DNA of 64,000 nt from positions 1 to 64,000 of the forward strand of contig JASNGC010000002.1 of the NCBI GenBank assembly GCA_038659295.1, in the 5' to 3' direction. Below, piece after piece: positions 27,282 to 38,231 of the stretch (positions are counted from its first letter, which is position 1; every line of letters begins with the position of its first letter). Origin of the DNA: Enterocytospora artemiae. Lineage: Eukaryota; Microsporidia. Under the pieces are notes generated by a model. That model did not search any database. It saw nothing but the letters and a program-made list of their open reading frames with translations, and was not told the origin of the DNA. The translations under genes and the position numbers were made by a program.

Positions 27282-30233
27282 ATGAAAAACTCCGAAATTG
27301 TTGAAGCAATTATTAATCGTAGTCAACCCCATCCAAATAAAAGAGAAATATACAGTACTGGAAACACTGTATACAGTAATTTCAGCACAATGAGGCTTAA
27401 GAGAGAGTATCTTGTCTCATTTGATATTAATAAGGGTTTGGCAAATGCAGCATCCGATTGTAAATCCAAATGCAGTAATAATTTCTCTCAAATAACCACT
27501 GGAATTCTTCCAGAAATTTCTACAATTTGGCATTCCGAGAACAATTCCCTTTACTTATTTAATTATGAAGCAAATTCATCTGAAACCATCCATAATTTCA
27601 GTGGGGATATACAGTTTGCACAATGTTTTAAACCAACATCCAATATATTTAATTCTAAAATTGAATATTGTTTGTTTATTTGCACTGAAGTCGACTGTAT
27701 GATCTATGCAATAGATAAGGAAACAGGTAGCATAATCAACACTGATTTTAGTTGCAAATTGATATCCAAGGTTTCATGCATCGCTGTTTCTGATTTTACA
27801 GTTTTACTGGGCTGTGAAGACGGGAATGTATATAGTTTAATATATAAATCATTAGAAATAATCGACTATAAACACATGAGTCTTTATACACCTGGAAATT
27901 ACATCGTAAATAGTATTAAAAGTTTATTTAAAAGGAAGACTCATAAAATTAAGAGCCTATCAGCACATGGAAAGTATGCTGCTGCTATTGGGAAATATAT
28001 TGAAATATTCAATATTGAAGGGGGGATCTTCAAGGTTAAGGAAATTCTCCCTAATTTTGATTATTCCGCTATTCAGATTATTGATGACTCACCGCTTGTA
28101 TTTTATTGTATACATGAGAATGGCTCCAGGGATATTTTTGATATAAATGGTTTTATAAGAACAATATCAGCTGGAAATTCCTTTTTGAAATATTCCTTGA
28201 CGTCTACAACTCCAAGCAAATGCGTCCTAGTGAGTGAATCTGGTTTATCATTGTTTTCACTCAATGAATACCAGCTAAAGTCGTTTAGCAAGATAAATCC
28301 TATAGAAAATATGGAAATGGACAATTTTCTAAATTCTGTAAAATTGCTTGATATAAAAATATCTAATCAAAAGTTGATCATTTTAACTGACCAATTAATA
28401 TTAGAATATGAAATGTTAAAAATTAAAAATTTTATACTGAACTGTAGATCTGAGGAAGTTTACAAGATGTACACATTTCTAGGTGATATTGAGTTTATGA
28501 AAATATTTTATGAGATGCTCAGTGAAAATGAAGATATAAGTAGAATTGAAGGATTCTGTAAAAATGATGAGATTAGGATTCAGGCAATCTACGATTTAAT
28601 AGCAGAAATCATTGAGCCATATTGGACTGTCAATTTGGCTGCCCTAACTCTACCCCAAATCTCCAGCCTAAATTTTAATATGAAAAAGCTTAAAAATTTG
28701 AAAGCTAAAATCCCGTTTAATAATGTTGTTGGATGCATTGAAGAAATAGTTCAGACAATATTCTACACGAACCTGTTAAACCAGCACGGTGTATTTTATA
28801 AAGAATCTTTTCAGAGCATCTTGACAGATGATAAAAGTCATTTTAAGGATGAGTCACTAAAGAGTCTTTTGAATATCTGTTCTGAAAATGTGGAACCTAT
28901 AATAAAGATTCTTAAAAGTAACTCTCCAATTTATATTCCACTTGACCAACTTAATTACAGAAGAGGAATGAATTTATTGAGACAGCCCACCGTAAGCTCT
29001 ACAGATTTGCAAGAAGCCACGAATCTATTTAAATCTATTCCATTAGATTTTGAAATTATCAAATTATTTAATACATTCAAATATTTTTATGGATCAATAT
29101 TTTTAATCCGTGAAAACTTTTATAATATCAAAGGGCAGAATGATACTGAAACCGGCAACCAATTGACTAGTGCAATCTCGGAAGGCTTGATTGAAACCAA
29201 GAAGCCATTAGAATATTTGGCGGCGGTTAAGCTGTTCTCAAACTCAATTAAATGCCATCGATCGATGGATTACGCCCTGAATGATTCACGAGAGGAATTT
29301 GTGTATCCACTTTTTGAGTCTTTACTGTTGGGTGTTAATTTTGAAAAGTGTACATGCTGCAAGCAATTCAAAGACTTTGTTCCATCTGATTTGATAAAGA
29401 TTCAAAATCCACTCTTTAGAGTTTTTTTGCAAGAGAAAGTGTCTACGGACGAAAAAATCTATAGCCTTTTCTGGAAATATTTGCTGATTAGGGGAGAGAA
29501 GATCAATTCCATTGAGGAATTGCTAAGACTGAGCAATAGACATGATTTGTCCTTGGAAAGCAAGGTAGGATTCCTAAAAACGGCACTTTCAATAAGTTCT
29601 GCACATAATGTACAGAATACAGAGTTTGAATCAAATTCCAATAAACTTACCAGTAACTTATCGGAATCCATAGAATTGATGAAGTATAATGGCCTTATAA
29701 AAAACATGCTGAAATTATATGAAATTCAGAGTATCTTCCAGGATAGACACCCAAATATACACATAAATTCCCTACTTCCTGCTGATATTCTTCTAAACGA
29801 CTATTGTTATGAAGAGTATGACTTGGCTATTAGGATTCTTGATTTATCTAATATCACGAAATATGAAAGTTCAACAGTCCAACCATCGAAAAAAGCCATC
29901 CTTAAAGATTTTTATAGTAAGTTCTTCACGAATGCTAGGTTGACTGAGTGCTATGATTTGCTTTCCAAAATAAAAAACAGGGATTTGGAGCTTATCTTGG
30001 AGTTTCTATTAAACAAGCCTGATTTGGAAAATCTATGCCTCAATTTAACTAAAGTTGGATTTGAATACAATGAAATAGTTCATGGAATTAAGGCAGCCCT
30101 ATTAAATGGAAGCAACCGACATCCTAAAACTAAAAAAATGCTATTGGACGAACTAAGGAGCTTTTCAAGAAATAATGAGTTTGAAGAATGCCGAGAGTAT
30201 GTAGAAAAAAATTATGGAATTTGCACTAAATAA
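27282..30233 (+). CDS. Nuclear pore scaffold protein, Nup155/Nup170-like
   Basis: 983 residues; animal Nup155 is about 1390, so it is reduced. The N-terminal half fits the beta-propeller of this family: ISKVSCIAVSDFTVLLGCEDGNVYSLIY (about 161-188) matches the conserved region that reads I-F-G-G-x-D-G-x-L-Y-E-I-x-Y in larger orthologues. It is followed by a basic linker and a long alpha-helical C-terminal solenoid. No membrane segment is seen. The protein should build the inner ring of the nuclear pore. The ATG follows TTTTCACCCTT. The call rests on overall layout and this motif; another large propeller-solenoid nucleoporin is less likely. Confidence 0.7.
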   Translation: MKNSEIVEAIINRSQPHPNKREIYSTGNTVYSNFSTMRLKREYLVSFDINKGLANAASDCKSKCSNNFSQITTGILPEISTIWHSENNSLYLFNYEANSSETIHNFSGDIQFAQCFKPTSNIFNSKIEYCLFICTEVDCMIYAIDKETGSIINTDFSCKLISKVSCIAVSDFTVLLGCEDGNVYSLIYKSLEIIDYKHMSLYTPGNYIVNSIKSLFKRKTHKIKSLSAHGKYAAAIGKYIEIFNIEGGIFKVKEILPNFDYSAIQIIDDSPLVFYCIHENGSRDIFDINGFIRTISAGNSFLKYSLTSTTPSKCVLVSESGLSLFSLNEYQLKSFSKINPIENMEMDNFLNSVKLLDIKISNQKLIILTDQLILEYEMLKIKNFILNCRSEEVYKMYTFLGDIEFMKIFYEMLSENEDISRIEGFCKNDEIRIQAIYDLIAEIIEPYWTVNLAALTLPQISSLNFNMKKLKNLKAKIPFNNVVGCIEEIVQTIFYTNLLNQHGVFYKESFQSILTDDKSHFKDESLKSLLNICSENVEPIIKILKSNSPIYIPLDQLNYRRGMNLLRQPTVSSTDLQEATNLFKSIPLDFEIIKLFNTFKYFYGSIFLIRENFYNIKGQNDTETGNQLTSAISEGLIETKKPLEYLAAVKLFSNSIKCHRSMDYALNDSREEFVYPLFESLLLGVNFEKCTCCKQFKDFVPSDLIKIQNPLFRVFLQEKVSTDEKIYSLFWKYLLIRGEKINSIEELLRLSNRHDLSLESKVGFLKTALSISSAHNVQNTEFESNSNKLTSNLSESIELMKYNGLIKNMLKLYEIQSIFQDRHPNIHINSLLPADILLNDYCYEEYDLAIRILDLSNITKYESSTVQPSKKAILKDFYSKFFTNARLTECYDLLSKIKNRDLELILEFLLNKPDLENLCLNLTKVGFEYNEIVHGIKAALLNGSNRHPKTKKMLLDELRSFSRNNEFEECREYVEKNYGICTK

Positions 30234-30434
30234 AGTTACTAAGGTAGTTATGCCATTTGTTTCTCAAAAATTGAAATATATTCTGAAATAGGTGCTATAC
30301 ACTGTATGTAATCATCAATCTATAAGTGAATGTTGATTTTTAAAATATTAAAAATGTATTTTGCTAGCAGCATTAATTAATGGAATATTGATGCATAGTA
30401 TATTCTATAAATCTTTTTATAAAAATTTCCCCAA

Positions 30435-30782
30435 ATGAAAATTATTAACAAAATAGTTAAGATTTTGTCAAATGCGGAATTTAAAAATATTCTGAAAGGA
30501 TCGGAGTGTTCTGAAACCAACAATTTAAAAAATCAAAAGTTTATCCAGCAAGTTACAAATTTTGAGGAGATGGATGAGTCTGTCATCAGAACCTTGAAAG
30601 AAGAGTTGCAGAAGTTTGAACTTACGGAATTTGAAATTATTAATCTGATAAATAATCAACCCAAATCACTTGTGCATTTGCAAGTTTTAATTGATGAAAT
30701 GGTGGATAGACTAACCAATGATCAAATGAATCAAATATTGAATGTTATTCAAAGCTTGACAGAAAAAAATCAAACAGTTTGA
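30435..30782 (+). CDS. RNA polymerase Rpb4/Rpc9 (C17)-type subunit
   Basis: 115 residues. The C-terminal HRDC-like helical domain (about 45-110) has the pattern LTEFEIINLINNQPKSLVHLQ...ERLT-like...QILNVIQ, typical of Rpb4 and its Pol III paralogue Rpc9/C17. These partner Rpb7/Rpc8 in the polymerase stalk. The LTxxEIxxLIN-xxP-x-S/T-x-VxLQ style slightly favours the Pol III form. It is close to the minimal family length. The start follows TTTCCCCAA. The next gene (Elp2) is convergent. Confidence 0.6.
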   Translation: MKIINKIVKILSNAEFKNILKGSECSETNNLKNQKFIQQVTNFEEMDESVIRTLKEELQKFELTEFEIINLINNQPKSLVHLQVLIDEMVDRLTNDQMNQILNVIQSLTEKNQTV

Positions 30783-30941
30783 TTAACAAATTCAAGAAAA
30801 TAAAATATGCTGATCAAACCTTTATTTAAATTTCATACATTGAAGTCCATTCGATTTTGTATCATTGAATATTGTTATTAATAAATACTAATTTCTATTC
30901 GACAGATTCCACAAAAGTATAAAAATTATTTTATAAATGCA

Positions 30942-33239
30942 TTATATTATCAGCTTATATGTCTGGATCATACCATCTGATCCACCAACCACAACCATTG
31001 AACCTTTCATCTTAATACAGTTGACTTGACCTCCCACAGATCTACATTTGTAAATTTGATCCAAATTGTAATTTAATATGACAATACGGCCCTCTTTTGT
31101 TCCACATATAATGCTATCCCCAGCTTTATTAAACTCTACAGCCGTAATAATATCTTCATGGAACTCTTTTTCAATAATCTTATCTAACTTATCTACAGAA
31201 TATATGATAATTTTCCCATCCCTTGATACAGTTGCAAAGTACATTCCATCTCGTGAAAATGAGCCATCCCACACAGCTCGATTGTGATAGTAGAATTTTT
31301 TGATTAATTTTAGAGGTTTTGGCATGCTTTCCAAATCTAAACTGCAATCCGCAGTGAGCGAATAAATACAAACTGTTTTGTCTCTACTAACACTAAGAAT
31401 CATTGACTCATCTTCATTTACAACAATCTTTTGAATCCCCAGATCATGCTCCTTCAAATATTGTATTTTTTTTCCGTCATAATCCCAAACATATATACCA
31501 GAATGTGCCTTGAGTGATCCTAGGTTGCAGCTCAAAATATACTTCTTTGTAACAGTAACATTTTTAATATCAAAAAAGTGGCCGTATATTTTGTTAGTTT
31601 CCTTAAAGACTTTACAACTCAAGGTATTTTCAGAAATATTTTGAGATTCAAAGTCATTCAGAATTGTGTTTGTCAAATTCAATTCTGCCAATGCAGCAGT
31701 TTGATCATATTGAATATCAGAGTTATAAATTTTAAGTGGGAGATGTCTGGCGAAATCATTAACATCACTGAGTTCAGATTCATTTCTAATTGTTCCTTTT
31801 TTATTCAAAACAACTTTCTCTGAAAAATTATCCTCGTAAACAGTGTCCTCTGCTGCTGTACAGTTGCTTATAAACTCCTCAGTGGCTTCATAAATCCGCA
31901 AAATTGTCTCCTGAGCTCCACTCACAAATCTCAATCGATCAGAGAACAGAAATTTCACTGAAGAAATCGGCCATCCATGAATCTGTGGTCTGCCCACTTC
32001 TTTTCCCTTATAAAATATTCTAGAGGTTTTATCCAAAGAACTTGACAAAACCATATAATCCATAGTAGCCTGGAATCTCGAATTAGCAGATATATCTAAA
32101 CCATTCTCTACTATGACCTCCCTAATATCTAAATCTGTCACTTCATTTTGATGACCTGAGATGAAATATTCGTTAGTTTCTAATTTATCAATTCCTCCAG
32201 TTTTGGCTTGGCCCAATACTGTGTCATTGTAAATTACTACACCCAAGAATGCAGAAGAGCCGCCAAATATTCTAGAAAATTTGAATATTCCATTATAAAC
32301 TTCCCAGCATCTTACGGTTTTGTCAGAAGATGCACTATATAGGGTGGAATTATCCCAACAAAGTTCATTAACCCAATCAGAATGTCCATTTAGGGTTTGG
32401 AAGAGAGAAAGAGATATGATGTCAGGTTTTGAGGCACTGGAGAGATTGTCCTGTGTAGGAATATGAGATGATACTGGTGGATCACTTTCTATATTTCTAA
32501 GAGGGATAAAATTAATATTAGAATCGTTAAGTTCAACAATAATGTTCCATACCTTAACATTATTATCTTGTGAGCAACTAGCAATTAAAATTTCTCCATC
32601 AATTACCGTACCTTTGATATCTTTAATGGATTCCAAATGAGCATCGATTTTCTCAACAAAAATCAGGTTATTGTTAAAACATCTGTATATATGAATGCAT
32701 CCATTCAAATCACCAACCAGTAGTAAGGTTGTATTTTTAGAAGGAATATGAACTGGCCAGATACAATTCATCAAATATTTTACCTTAACTTGTGAACATT
32801 CATAATTTCCAATAGTTCTGCCTGTAAAAGATATCAAATGGAGAGTATTCAGGGTAGAGAATATGAAAGCGTCGTCTGTCATTGCGCAGCAATCAAAAAC
32901 TTTACCTCCGATATTTATGGTTTTATCCATCTGAGTAAAATTTGAGATGTTTTTTGAAGTTGGATTATGCGATTCCTCAAAATATTGTGAATTAATGCAG
33001 GAAATGTTATCTTCATACAAAACATGACAGCTACCATTTTCCTCTCCAACCAATACCTTTCCATGAGCAACATTGATACAGTTTATTGGAGATTCAAAGT
33101 GCTTTACACTTGTGGCAATAAAAGCATTGCACTGTATCAAATTGCAATTTGCGGAGTAGTAAAACCTTTTTTCAGATGCTGAAATGGATTTGTTTTTGGT
33201 ATTGCATCCGATAAATGTGCTTTTCAATGATAATTCCAT
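30942..33239 (-). CDS. ELP2: Elongator complex protein 2
   Basis: 765 residues, close to the usual length of about 790. It is a double WD40 propeller. Diagnostic parts are the SASSDKTVRCWEVYNG repeat followed by FGGSSAFLGVVI, GHQNEVTDLDI, and IHGWPISSVKFLFSDRLRFVSGAQETILRIYEATEEFI, which is the strongly conserved Elp2 segment. The C-terminal half holds further WD repeats (VSRDKTVCIYSL, VSRDGKIIIYSV). Elongator modifies wobble uridine of tRNAs. The start is placed at 33239, not 33278, because AATTTTTCCCATCTA directly precedes that ATG. Confidence 0.85.
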   Translation of the reverse strand: MELSLKSTFIGCNTKNKSISASEKRFYYSANCNLIQCNAFIATSVKHFESPINCINVAHGKVLVGEENGSCHVLYEDNISCINSQYFEESHNPTSKNISNFTQMDKTINIGGKVFDCCAMTDDAFIFSTLNTLHLISFTGRTIGNYECSQVKVKYLMNCIWPVHIPSKNTTLLLVGDLNGCIHIYRCFNNNLIFVEKIDAHLESIKDIKGTVIDGEILIASCSQDNNVKVWNIIVELNDSNINFIPLRNIESDPPVSSHIPTQDNLSSASKPDIISLSLFQTLNGHSDWVNELCWDNSTLYSASSDKTVRCWEVYNGIFKFSRIFGGSSAFLGVVIYNDTVLGQAKTGGIDKLETNEYFISGHQNEVTDLDIREVIVENGLDISANSRFQATMDYMVLSSSLDKTSRIFYKGKEVGRPQIHGWPISSVKFLFSDRLRFVSGAQETILRIYEATEEFISNCTAAEDTVYEDNFSEKVVLNKKGTIRNESELSDVNDFARHLPLKIYNSDIQYDQTAALAELNLTNTILNDFESQNISENTLSCKVFKETNKIYGHFFDIKNVTVTKKYILSCNLGSLKAHSGIYVWDYDGKKIQYLKEHDLGIQKIVVNEDESMILSVSRDKTVCIYSLTADCSLDLESMPKPLKLIKKFYYHNRAVWDGSFSRDGMYFATVSRDGKIIIYSVDKLDKIIEKEFHEDIITAVEFNKAGDSIICGTKEGRIVILNYNLDQIYKCRSVGGQVNCIKMKGSMVVVGGSDGMIQTYKLII

Positions 33240-33255
33240 TAGATGGGAAAAATTT
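33240..33255 (-). promoter_or_regulatory. Start-proximal T/CCC element of ELP2
   Basis: Minus-strand AAATTTTTCCCATCTA ends at the ATG. It selects Met14 of the longer frame as the start. Confidence 0.6.
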
Positions 33256-33278
33256 ACAATTTTATTTTTTAAATTCAT

Positions 33279-33646
33279 GCGACATTCAAGTAAATTGCTT
33301 CATACAAACCTACGTAGATATAATCCATTTCAACATTTGTATTTATATATAAGTTACACTTAATACAAATCGATTTTTCTAAGATCTGTGCAAATAACTA
33401 CATACTAACACTTATTGGTGAGATTCATCCTACTATAATTATAGAATTTAATGTTGCATCTGTTCATTACAAAACCAATAATATTAGTGATGCTATCTTC
33501 GGAGCATAAGACAATGGATTTTTGCATTATAATATTTCAAATATTATCCTTTAAATTAATAGTGGTGTAAAATCAGACGAAAATGCAGTTTTTATCACAG
33601 AAGGCTGAGGCATCAAATCTTTATGTATTTTATTTAAATTAATATA
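33279..33646. other. Intergenic region between ELP2 and BMS1-like genes
   Basis: AT-rich, with AATTTAAATT/AATAAA-like motifs near 33550-33640 that may end the BMS1-like transcript. No gene is seen. Confidence 0.4.
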
Positions 33647-36052
33647 CTATGCTTTACGCTTTCGTACTTTGCGTTTCTTACAAACCTTCTTTTTGTAGTT
33701 CTCGATTGCATTTTTTCGTCTTTTTTCCTGCCTCTCCTCATCTTCTTTTCTTTTCTTTTCCTTAACATCAGAGAATTCGATAGTTGTTTCTTCTTTGTAA
33801 AATGGAATCTGTTTTTTAAGTGATTCAATCTCTAAATTTAACTTGTTAAGAATAGGATCACTTTCCAGACTAGAACCATCGTAACAAAGGGAGGTTTTTT
33901 GACCAATATCTAGGGTAGCTTTTGTAGGCTGAACAACATTTCTTACGGCTGGATACGATTTAGTATCATCCTTCTCTAACAAGATTTTATATTTTCTTGT
34001 ATCTTCATATTTCTTTCTGAGAACTAATTCTATTCTATCACCAACTAATAGATTCCCTTCGAAAGTCCCCCGAAATTCTCCATATTTTCCAATGCTGCTT
34101 TTAATAATTCCCCTAATTCCACTCTTACTGACAATTTTGCCATTCGCAAACTTTTCCACCTCCTTCGAGCTATTAAACATTCCCTTAATTATAGAGTTAT
34201 TTCCTGTTGAATTTTTGACATATCCTATTAGACTCTTTTTCTGTATCTTTTGACTTACACATCCATTATTCACCTCTTCTATTTTCCCACTTCCAATAAT
34301 TCTGTATTCACTATTTTTATTGTAAATATAGTAGTTCTTCAATCCCTTACAGTTTGGCCCATTAAAGAGTATACCTTCAATATTGGTAAGTTTCTTATCG
34401 GGATGATCAATTATTAAATTTTCATTCGAAAACGCAATTTTTGAATATATCCTGTGCCATCCTATCGAAATGGAACAATAATCATCCCATTCAAGATTAT
34501 GGTTACTCTTAAAAAACCACTTGTTTGCCCTGAAGCTTCCTTCCAACAATACGCTTTGATGATGGCTACCTAGGGCGTATGCTCCCAATAAAAGCAAACT
34601 AGCACCACCAGCGATTATTTTGTTATAGGTATTCTGATTTATGCTAATTTCAACATAATTCCCTGGTAAAATACTCTCAGTAATTTGCTCTAATTCCTTC
34701 ATATTATCAAGTTCCTTTTTTTTACTCTCAATTAAAAAATTTGACCCTTTAGAGTTGTTAGATTTTTTACTACTTCTGTCAAATCTTTCTTCAAATTTCT
34801 CAATTAAATCTTCCTCATCATTCAATGATCTAAATCTATTAGATAGTTTATTTTTAAGTCGATCTATGGACTCATATTCAGATCTATCAGCAGTATCAGA
34901 CATATCCTCCTTATCAACAGAACTATAAACTTCATCAGCCAAGCAGTCATTGCTACTTTCTTCTGTTTGGATATTTTCTTCCTCATATTTGGTGTTCGAA
35001 TATACCTTCTCTGGTTGTGGAAATATAGAATATTCATCATTACTAAAATCCATTTGCTCAGCATCACTAACATCTATATCCACATCCTGTTCTTCAATCA
35101 TGGGTGCATAAATACCTCTGAAGTCATCTCCCGTAGGGTCTGAAATGGCTTTAATAGAGTAAATATCATTTCCACTTAACATTCCAATAGATGGAACACA
35201 AAATTTGGTGGAGAGATCTGTAGAAAGCGAAGCACCCCTCAGGTACCCTGACAATATAAATACTGTGTCAGCAGATTGGGCACACAACTCGGTTAAGTTG
35301 CGATTTTCAAAAATACCAGTGGATTTCTGATCTCTTAAAACACTAACCCCATTCAAATCTTTCATTCTTATCTTATCGACTACAATATGTGGATTATTAC
35401 ACTTCCATTCCACAGGTCTTACTTTTATACTTCTCAATCCTATATCAAAAATATTTGTATATATTCCGTTGGAATATTCCAACCTTGTTGGTTTAATTTT
35501 GTATGTAAATTCTTGGCTAAGTCTCTTAACAATCTCATTGTATCTTACGGATAGTCGAGTTTTACTTGAATTTGTTTTTTCCCTACTAGAATAGACAAAT
35601 AACATCTTTATCACTCCCTGCGCATTAATCATGTTGATAAATTCAAAAATTTCTTTCTCCAGTTTATCACAAATTGTAAATATCACAATATCTGACACTT
35701 TTAAACAATCTACAACATTATCTAAGTTATTGTCGGAATCATAAAAAGAAAATCTTTTATTTCCAAGAGAAATCGTGGTAGGAAAAAATAGTGAACTGAG
35801 TGCCTCATTAATGCAACTGTAGCCGGTAGCTTTTCTACCATCTTTTGTTGAGATATTTTTGATACTTTCAGATAGTTTTTTATCACCACAACTTTCCAAA
35901 ATCGATCTGTAAAGCGTACTTTTTCCACTACCAGGTGGTCCAACTATACTTACAAAATAAGGAGCACTATCTTTATATGCCATATTCTTAATTGTTTGAT
36001 GGGAATGTGATTCGTTGTAAATATCAGCACGTTTCTGTTTAGAAATCTTCAT
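33647..36052 (-). CDS. BMS1: Ribosome biogenesis GTPase, Bms1-like
   Basis: 801 residues; yeast Bms1 is 1183. The N-terminal P-loop GPPGSGKST is at 38-46. Bms1/Tsr1-type features follow: a DIVIF segment with EIFEFINMINAQG, then IYxxxLRGASLS and GIYAPMIEE. An acidic middle (about 325-430) precedes the C-terminal translation-factor-like domain with SISIGWHRIYSKIAF, LFNGPNC, MFNSSKEVEKFANGKIVSKSGIRGIIK and RGTFEGNLLVGD. The C-terminus is a basic coiled tail (KKRKEDEER...RKRKA). Bms1 acts in 18S rRNA/40S assembly with Rcl1. Tsr1 is the alternative, but Tsr1 usually lacks an intact P-loop. The start follows TTTCCCCTTTT. Confidence 0.7.
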   Translation of the reverse strand: MKISKQKRADIYNESHSHQTIKNMAYKDSAPYFVSIVGPPGSGKSTLYRSILESCGDKKLSESIKNISTKDGRKATGYSCINEALSSLFFPTTISLGNKRFSFYDSDNNLDNVVDCLKVSDIVIFTICDKLEKEIFEFINMINAQGVIKMLFVYSSREKTNSSKTRLSVRYNEIVKRLSQEFTYKIKPTRLEYSNGIYTNIFDIGLRSIKVRPVEWKCNNPHIVVDKIRMKDLNGVSVLRDQKSTGIFENRNLTELCAQSADTVFILSGYLRGASLSTDLSTKFCVPSIGMLSGNDIYSIKAISDPTGDDFRGIYAPMIEEQDVDIDVSDAEQMDFSNDEYSIFPQPEKVYSNTKYEEENIQTEESSNDCLADEVYSSVDKEDMSDTADRSEYESIDRLKNKLSNRFRSLNDEEDLIEKFEERFDRSSKKSNNSKGSNFLIESKKKELDNMKELEQITESILPGNYVEISINQNTYNKIIAGGASLLLLGAYALGSHHQSVLLEGSFRANKWFFKSNHNLEWDDYCSISIGWHRIYSKIAFSNENLIIDHPDKKLTNIEGILFNGPNCKGLKNYYIYNKNSEYRIIGSGKIEEVNNGCVSQKIQKKSLIGYVKNSTGNNSIIKGMFNSSKEVEKFANGKIVSKSGIRGIIKSSIGKYGEFRGTFEGNLLVGDRIELVLRKKYEDTRKYKILLEKDDTKSYPAVRNVVQPTKATLDIGQKTSLCYDGSSLESDPILNKLNLEIESLKKQIPFYKEETTIEFSDVKEKKRKEDEERQEKRRKNAIENYKKKVCKKRKVRKRKA

Positions 36053-36640
36053 AAAAGGGGAAATTTTTCAAAATGGGGGATAACTCACTAATTCAATAAA
36101 ATATTATAATCGAAATATTAGATATACAGTATCAGTCAATGAATTTTATTGATGTTTATCATAGATATTACTGTATAATGATTAGTATGCCAAGGTATAA
36201 TATTTAATCTGATATTATGTATGCTGCATTAGTTAATTCACGTTTCCATCATATTTATTAACTAATAGTTAATATTTCTAGTATTCATAAGAAAAGAATA
36301 GATACTAGTTATATATTGCTTTTGGAATATAGTTATGAAGATTTATGTGATAATATTTTGCTGAGTTGATAAATCTTAATCATCTATAAAAATCATTATC
36401 TTATTAGACAGTTCTATGTTAAAATGATAGATTGCTAACTTAAGATTATTTTCCACCAACATCAGTTTTTAAATCCAATGTGATATATAATTTAAAACAA
36501 CAAAACCTAAAATTTTTGATTCTTTTATCTTCAGTTTATTCTAAGATACAAGATGTGGCTGATTTTTCAGAGAGATGGAGTGCATCAATAACTCTAGTTA
36601 CCTATTAAAACCACAACTTTTTTCCTCATTTTGTTCAATA
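36053..36640. other. AT-rich intergenic region
   Basis: 588 bases between two minus-strand genes. No open frame, RNA gene or repeat is recognised. Confidence 0.5.
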
Positions 36641-37753
36641 CTAAAATCTATACACGTAATTGTCAATATTGTTGATTATACTATTTATATCTTTGTATCT
36701 TTTATAATCAAACGTTTTTTCTATATCTGAAGTCAATTTTGAACCTTTTGATTGATGAATCATTTGATCAAAATCTTCAATGTTAACCTTATTATATTTG
36801 TCGGGAAAAGTGCTTTGGGTTGTAGGTATATACCCAATCATTTTTGAGTTAGTTTTATTTCTTTTGCAAGGCTCTGCATTTTTTTTTTCGTCATCACGTT
36901 CATCAGATTGACTAGATTGGGTGCTTTCCTCATGTTGTGATCTATAACCATGGTAATGCTTGTGCAATTTTGCTAATCTTTTCTTTGGTATCATGAAATT
37001 GTCAAATGATTTACCACCTCTCTTTGGAGTTCTTTTACCAAAACATCCCTTACTATCACACTCATCTGAATAACTAGAATAGTCATCTTCTGAATAATCA
37101 TAGACATTTGGTCTCATTCTTACATATTTATCGACAGTTCCACCTTTCGTAGAGTTCTGATGCGGTCGCACAACCCTCTGTGTCACAGTTTCTGTAACTG
37201 TTGTAGTTGTTGATGAAATAGACACATTAGTAACTGTTTGAACCGATGTGGTTGTAGTTGGCCTATCAATCGTCGAAGTACTTTTGATTGTAACTGTATG
37301 CGTAACAATTTGGGTTGTCTTGATTTCAGGCTTGGCTTCTTGATTGATCTTAGATAATGTATCATCTGAAATAATTTCAAATTCTTCTGCACTATCACAA
37401 CCTTCAAAGTAAAATAAATCTTCCGATTTCCTATAAGTTAGACATTTGCTATTCCATTGTAATATTATACCTTTGTTACCTTGTGAAGTATAGAATTTTT
37501 GATTATCATTGTTTGTTATCGTATACAATATCAAGTAGGAATACCCCCCCTTGACATCAAGAACTTTTTTAGATTCATCTTTGAACCAGTATTTTTGATT
37601 GGATGTCTTTTCAACCTCGAAATTTATTGCTGATTTAAAGTCTGTAAATTTTATTGTATTGTTCACAGAACCAAAATATTTATCTTCATTCAATTTTTTA
37701 AAAATCATTCCGAAAACCACATTCAAAACCAAAAGGAGATCGAGCATTGCCAT
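36641..37753 (-). CDS. Secreted ricin-B-lectin protein with Thr-rich stalk
   Basis: 370 residues. The signal peptide is at 1-15 (MAMLDLLLVLNVVFG). Residues about 20-130 form a ricin-B-lectin-like trefoil, with YWFKDESKKVLDVKGG, LYTITNNDNQKFYTSQGNKGIILQWNSKCLTY and YFEGCDSAEEFEI. Residues about 145-200 are almost entirely Thr/Ser/Val, mucin-like and probably O-glycosylated. The rest is basic and His-containing (HKHYHGYRSQHEE, about 264-276), with acidic YSEDDYSSYSDE near 219-230. Lectin-domain secreted proteins are known in microsporidian spore wall and polar tube. That location is inferred here. The ATG has a weaker upstream element (TTTTTTACAAAT). Confidence 0.65.
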   Translation of the reverse strand: MAMLDLLLVLNVVFGMIFKKLNEDKYFGSVNNTIKFTDFKSAINFEVEKTSNQKYWFKDESKKVLDVKGGYSYLILYTITNNDNQKFYTSQGNKGIILQWNSKCLTYRKSEDLFYFEGCDSAEEFEIISDDTLSKINQEAKPEIKTTQIVTHTVTIKSTSTIDRPTTTTSVQTVTNVSISSTTTTVTETVTQRVVRPHQNSTKGGTVDKYVRMRPNVYDYSEDDYSSYSDECDSKGCFGKRTPKRGGKSFDNFMIPKKRLAKLHKHYHGYRSQHEESTQSSQSDERDDEKKNAEPCKRNKTNSKMIGYIPTTQSTFPDKYNKVNIEDFDQMIHQSKGSKLTSDIEKTFDYKRYKDINSIINNIDNYVYRF

Positions 37754-38231
37754 ATTTGTAAAAAATGAATTTTAACTACCATGAAACACGTTTTAAATTT
37801 GTTTCATGAAATTTCTATCTTACAATACAACAATATCCTTTGAGTTGGATTATAAAATTGATTAATAATTATACTAAAATTAAAATTTCCCATCAATAAG
37901 TTATTTGTAAAATATTAAATTCTAGATTATATACATGCTATCTCATTTATATAAAGAAAAAATAATACTGTTAAATTGGTATTTGGAATAATTTTCTAAC
38001 GTATCAAATCTAATATATAAGGATATATCTTCTAAAGATAAAAGTAATTAATAGAATACTATTAGTTACCTTTTTAATATGCAGGATTATTCCCCAAGAA
38101 GTTCATATTTTTTGAATCCAACATAATTTATTAAAGATATTAATTCAAACCTCAAAAAAATGCATGACTATAAATTTAATCAAGACAACAACATTTTATA
38201 ATGCCAACTATGCCACAGTACTCGCTAGCCC
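37754..38231. other. AT-rich intergenic region
   Basis: 478 bases. No gene or structured RNA is recognised. Confidence 0.5.

Noticed and set aside
33240..33278. Upstream ATG of ELP2 at 33278 as the start
   Set aside because: The CCC/T element lies between it and the next ATG at 33239, so transcripts probably begin inside this stretch.
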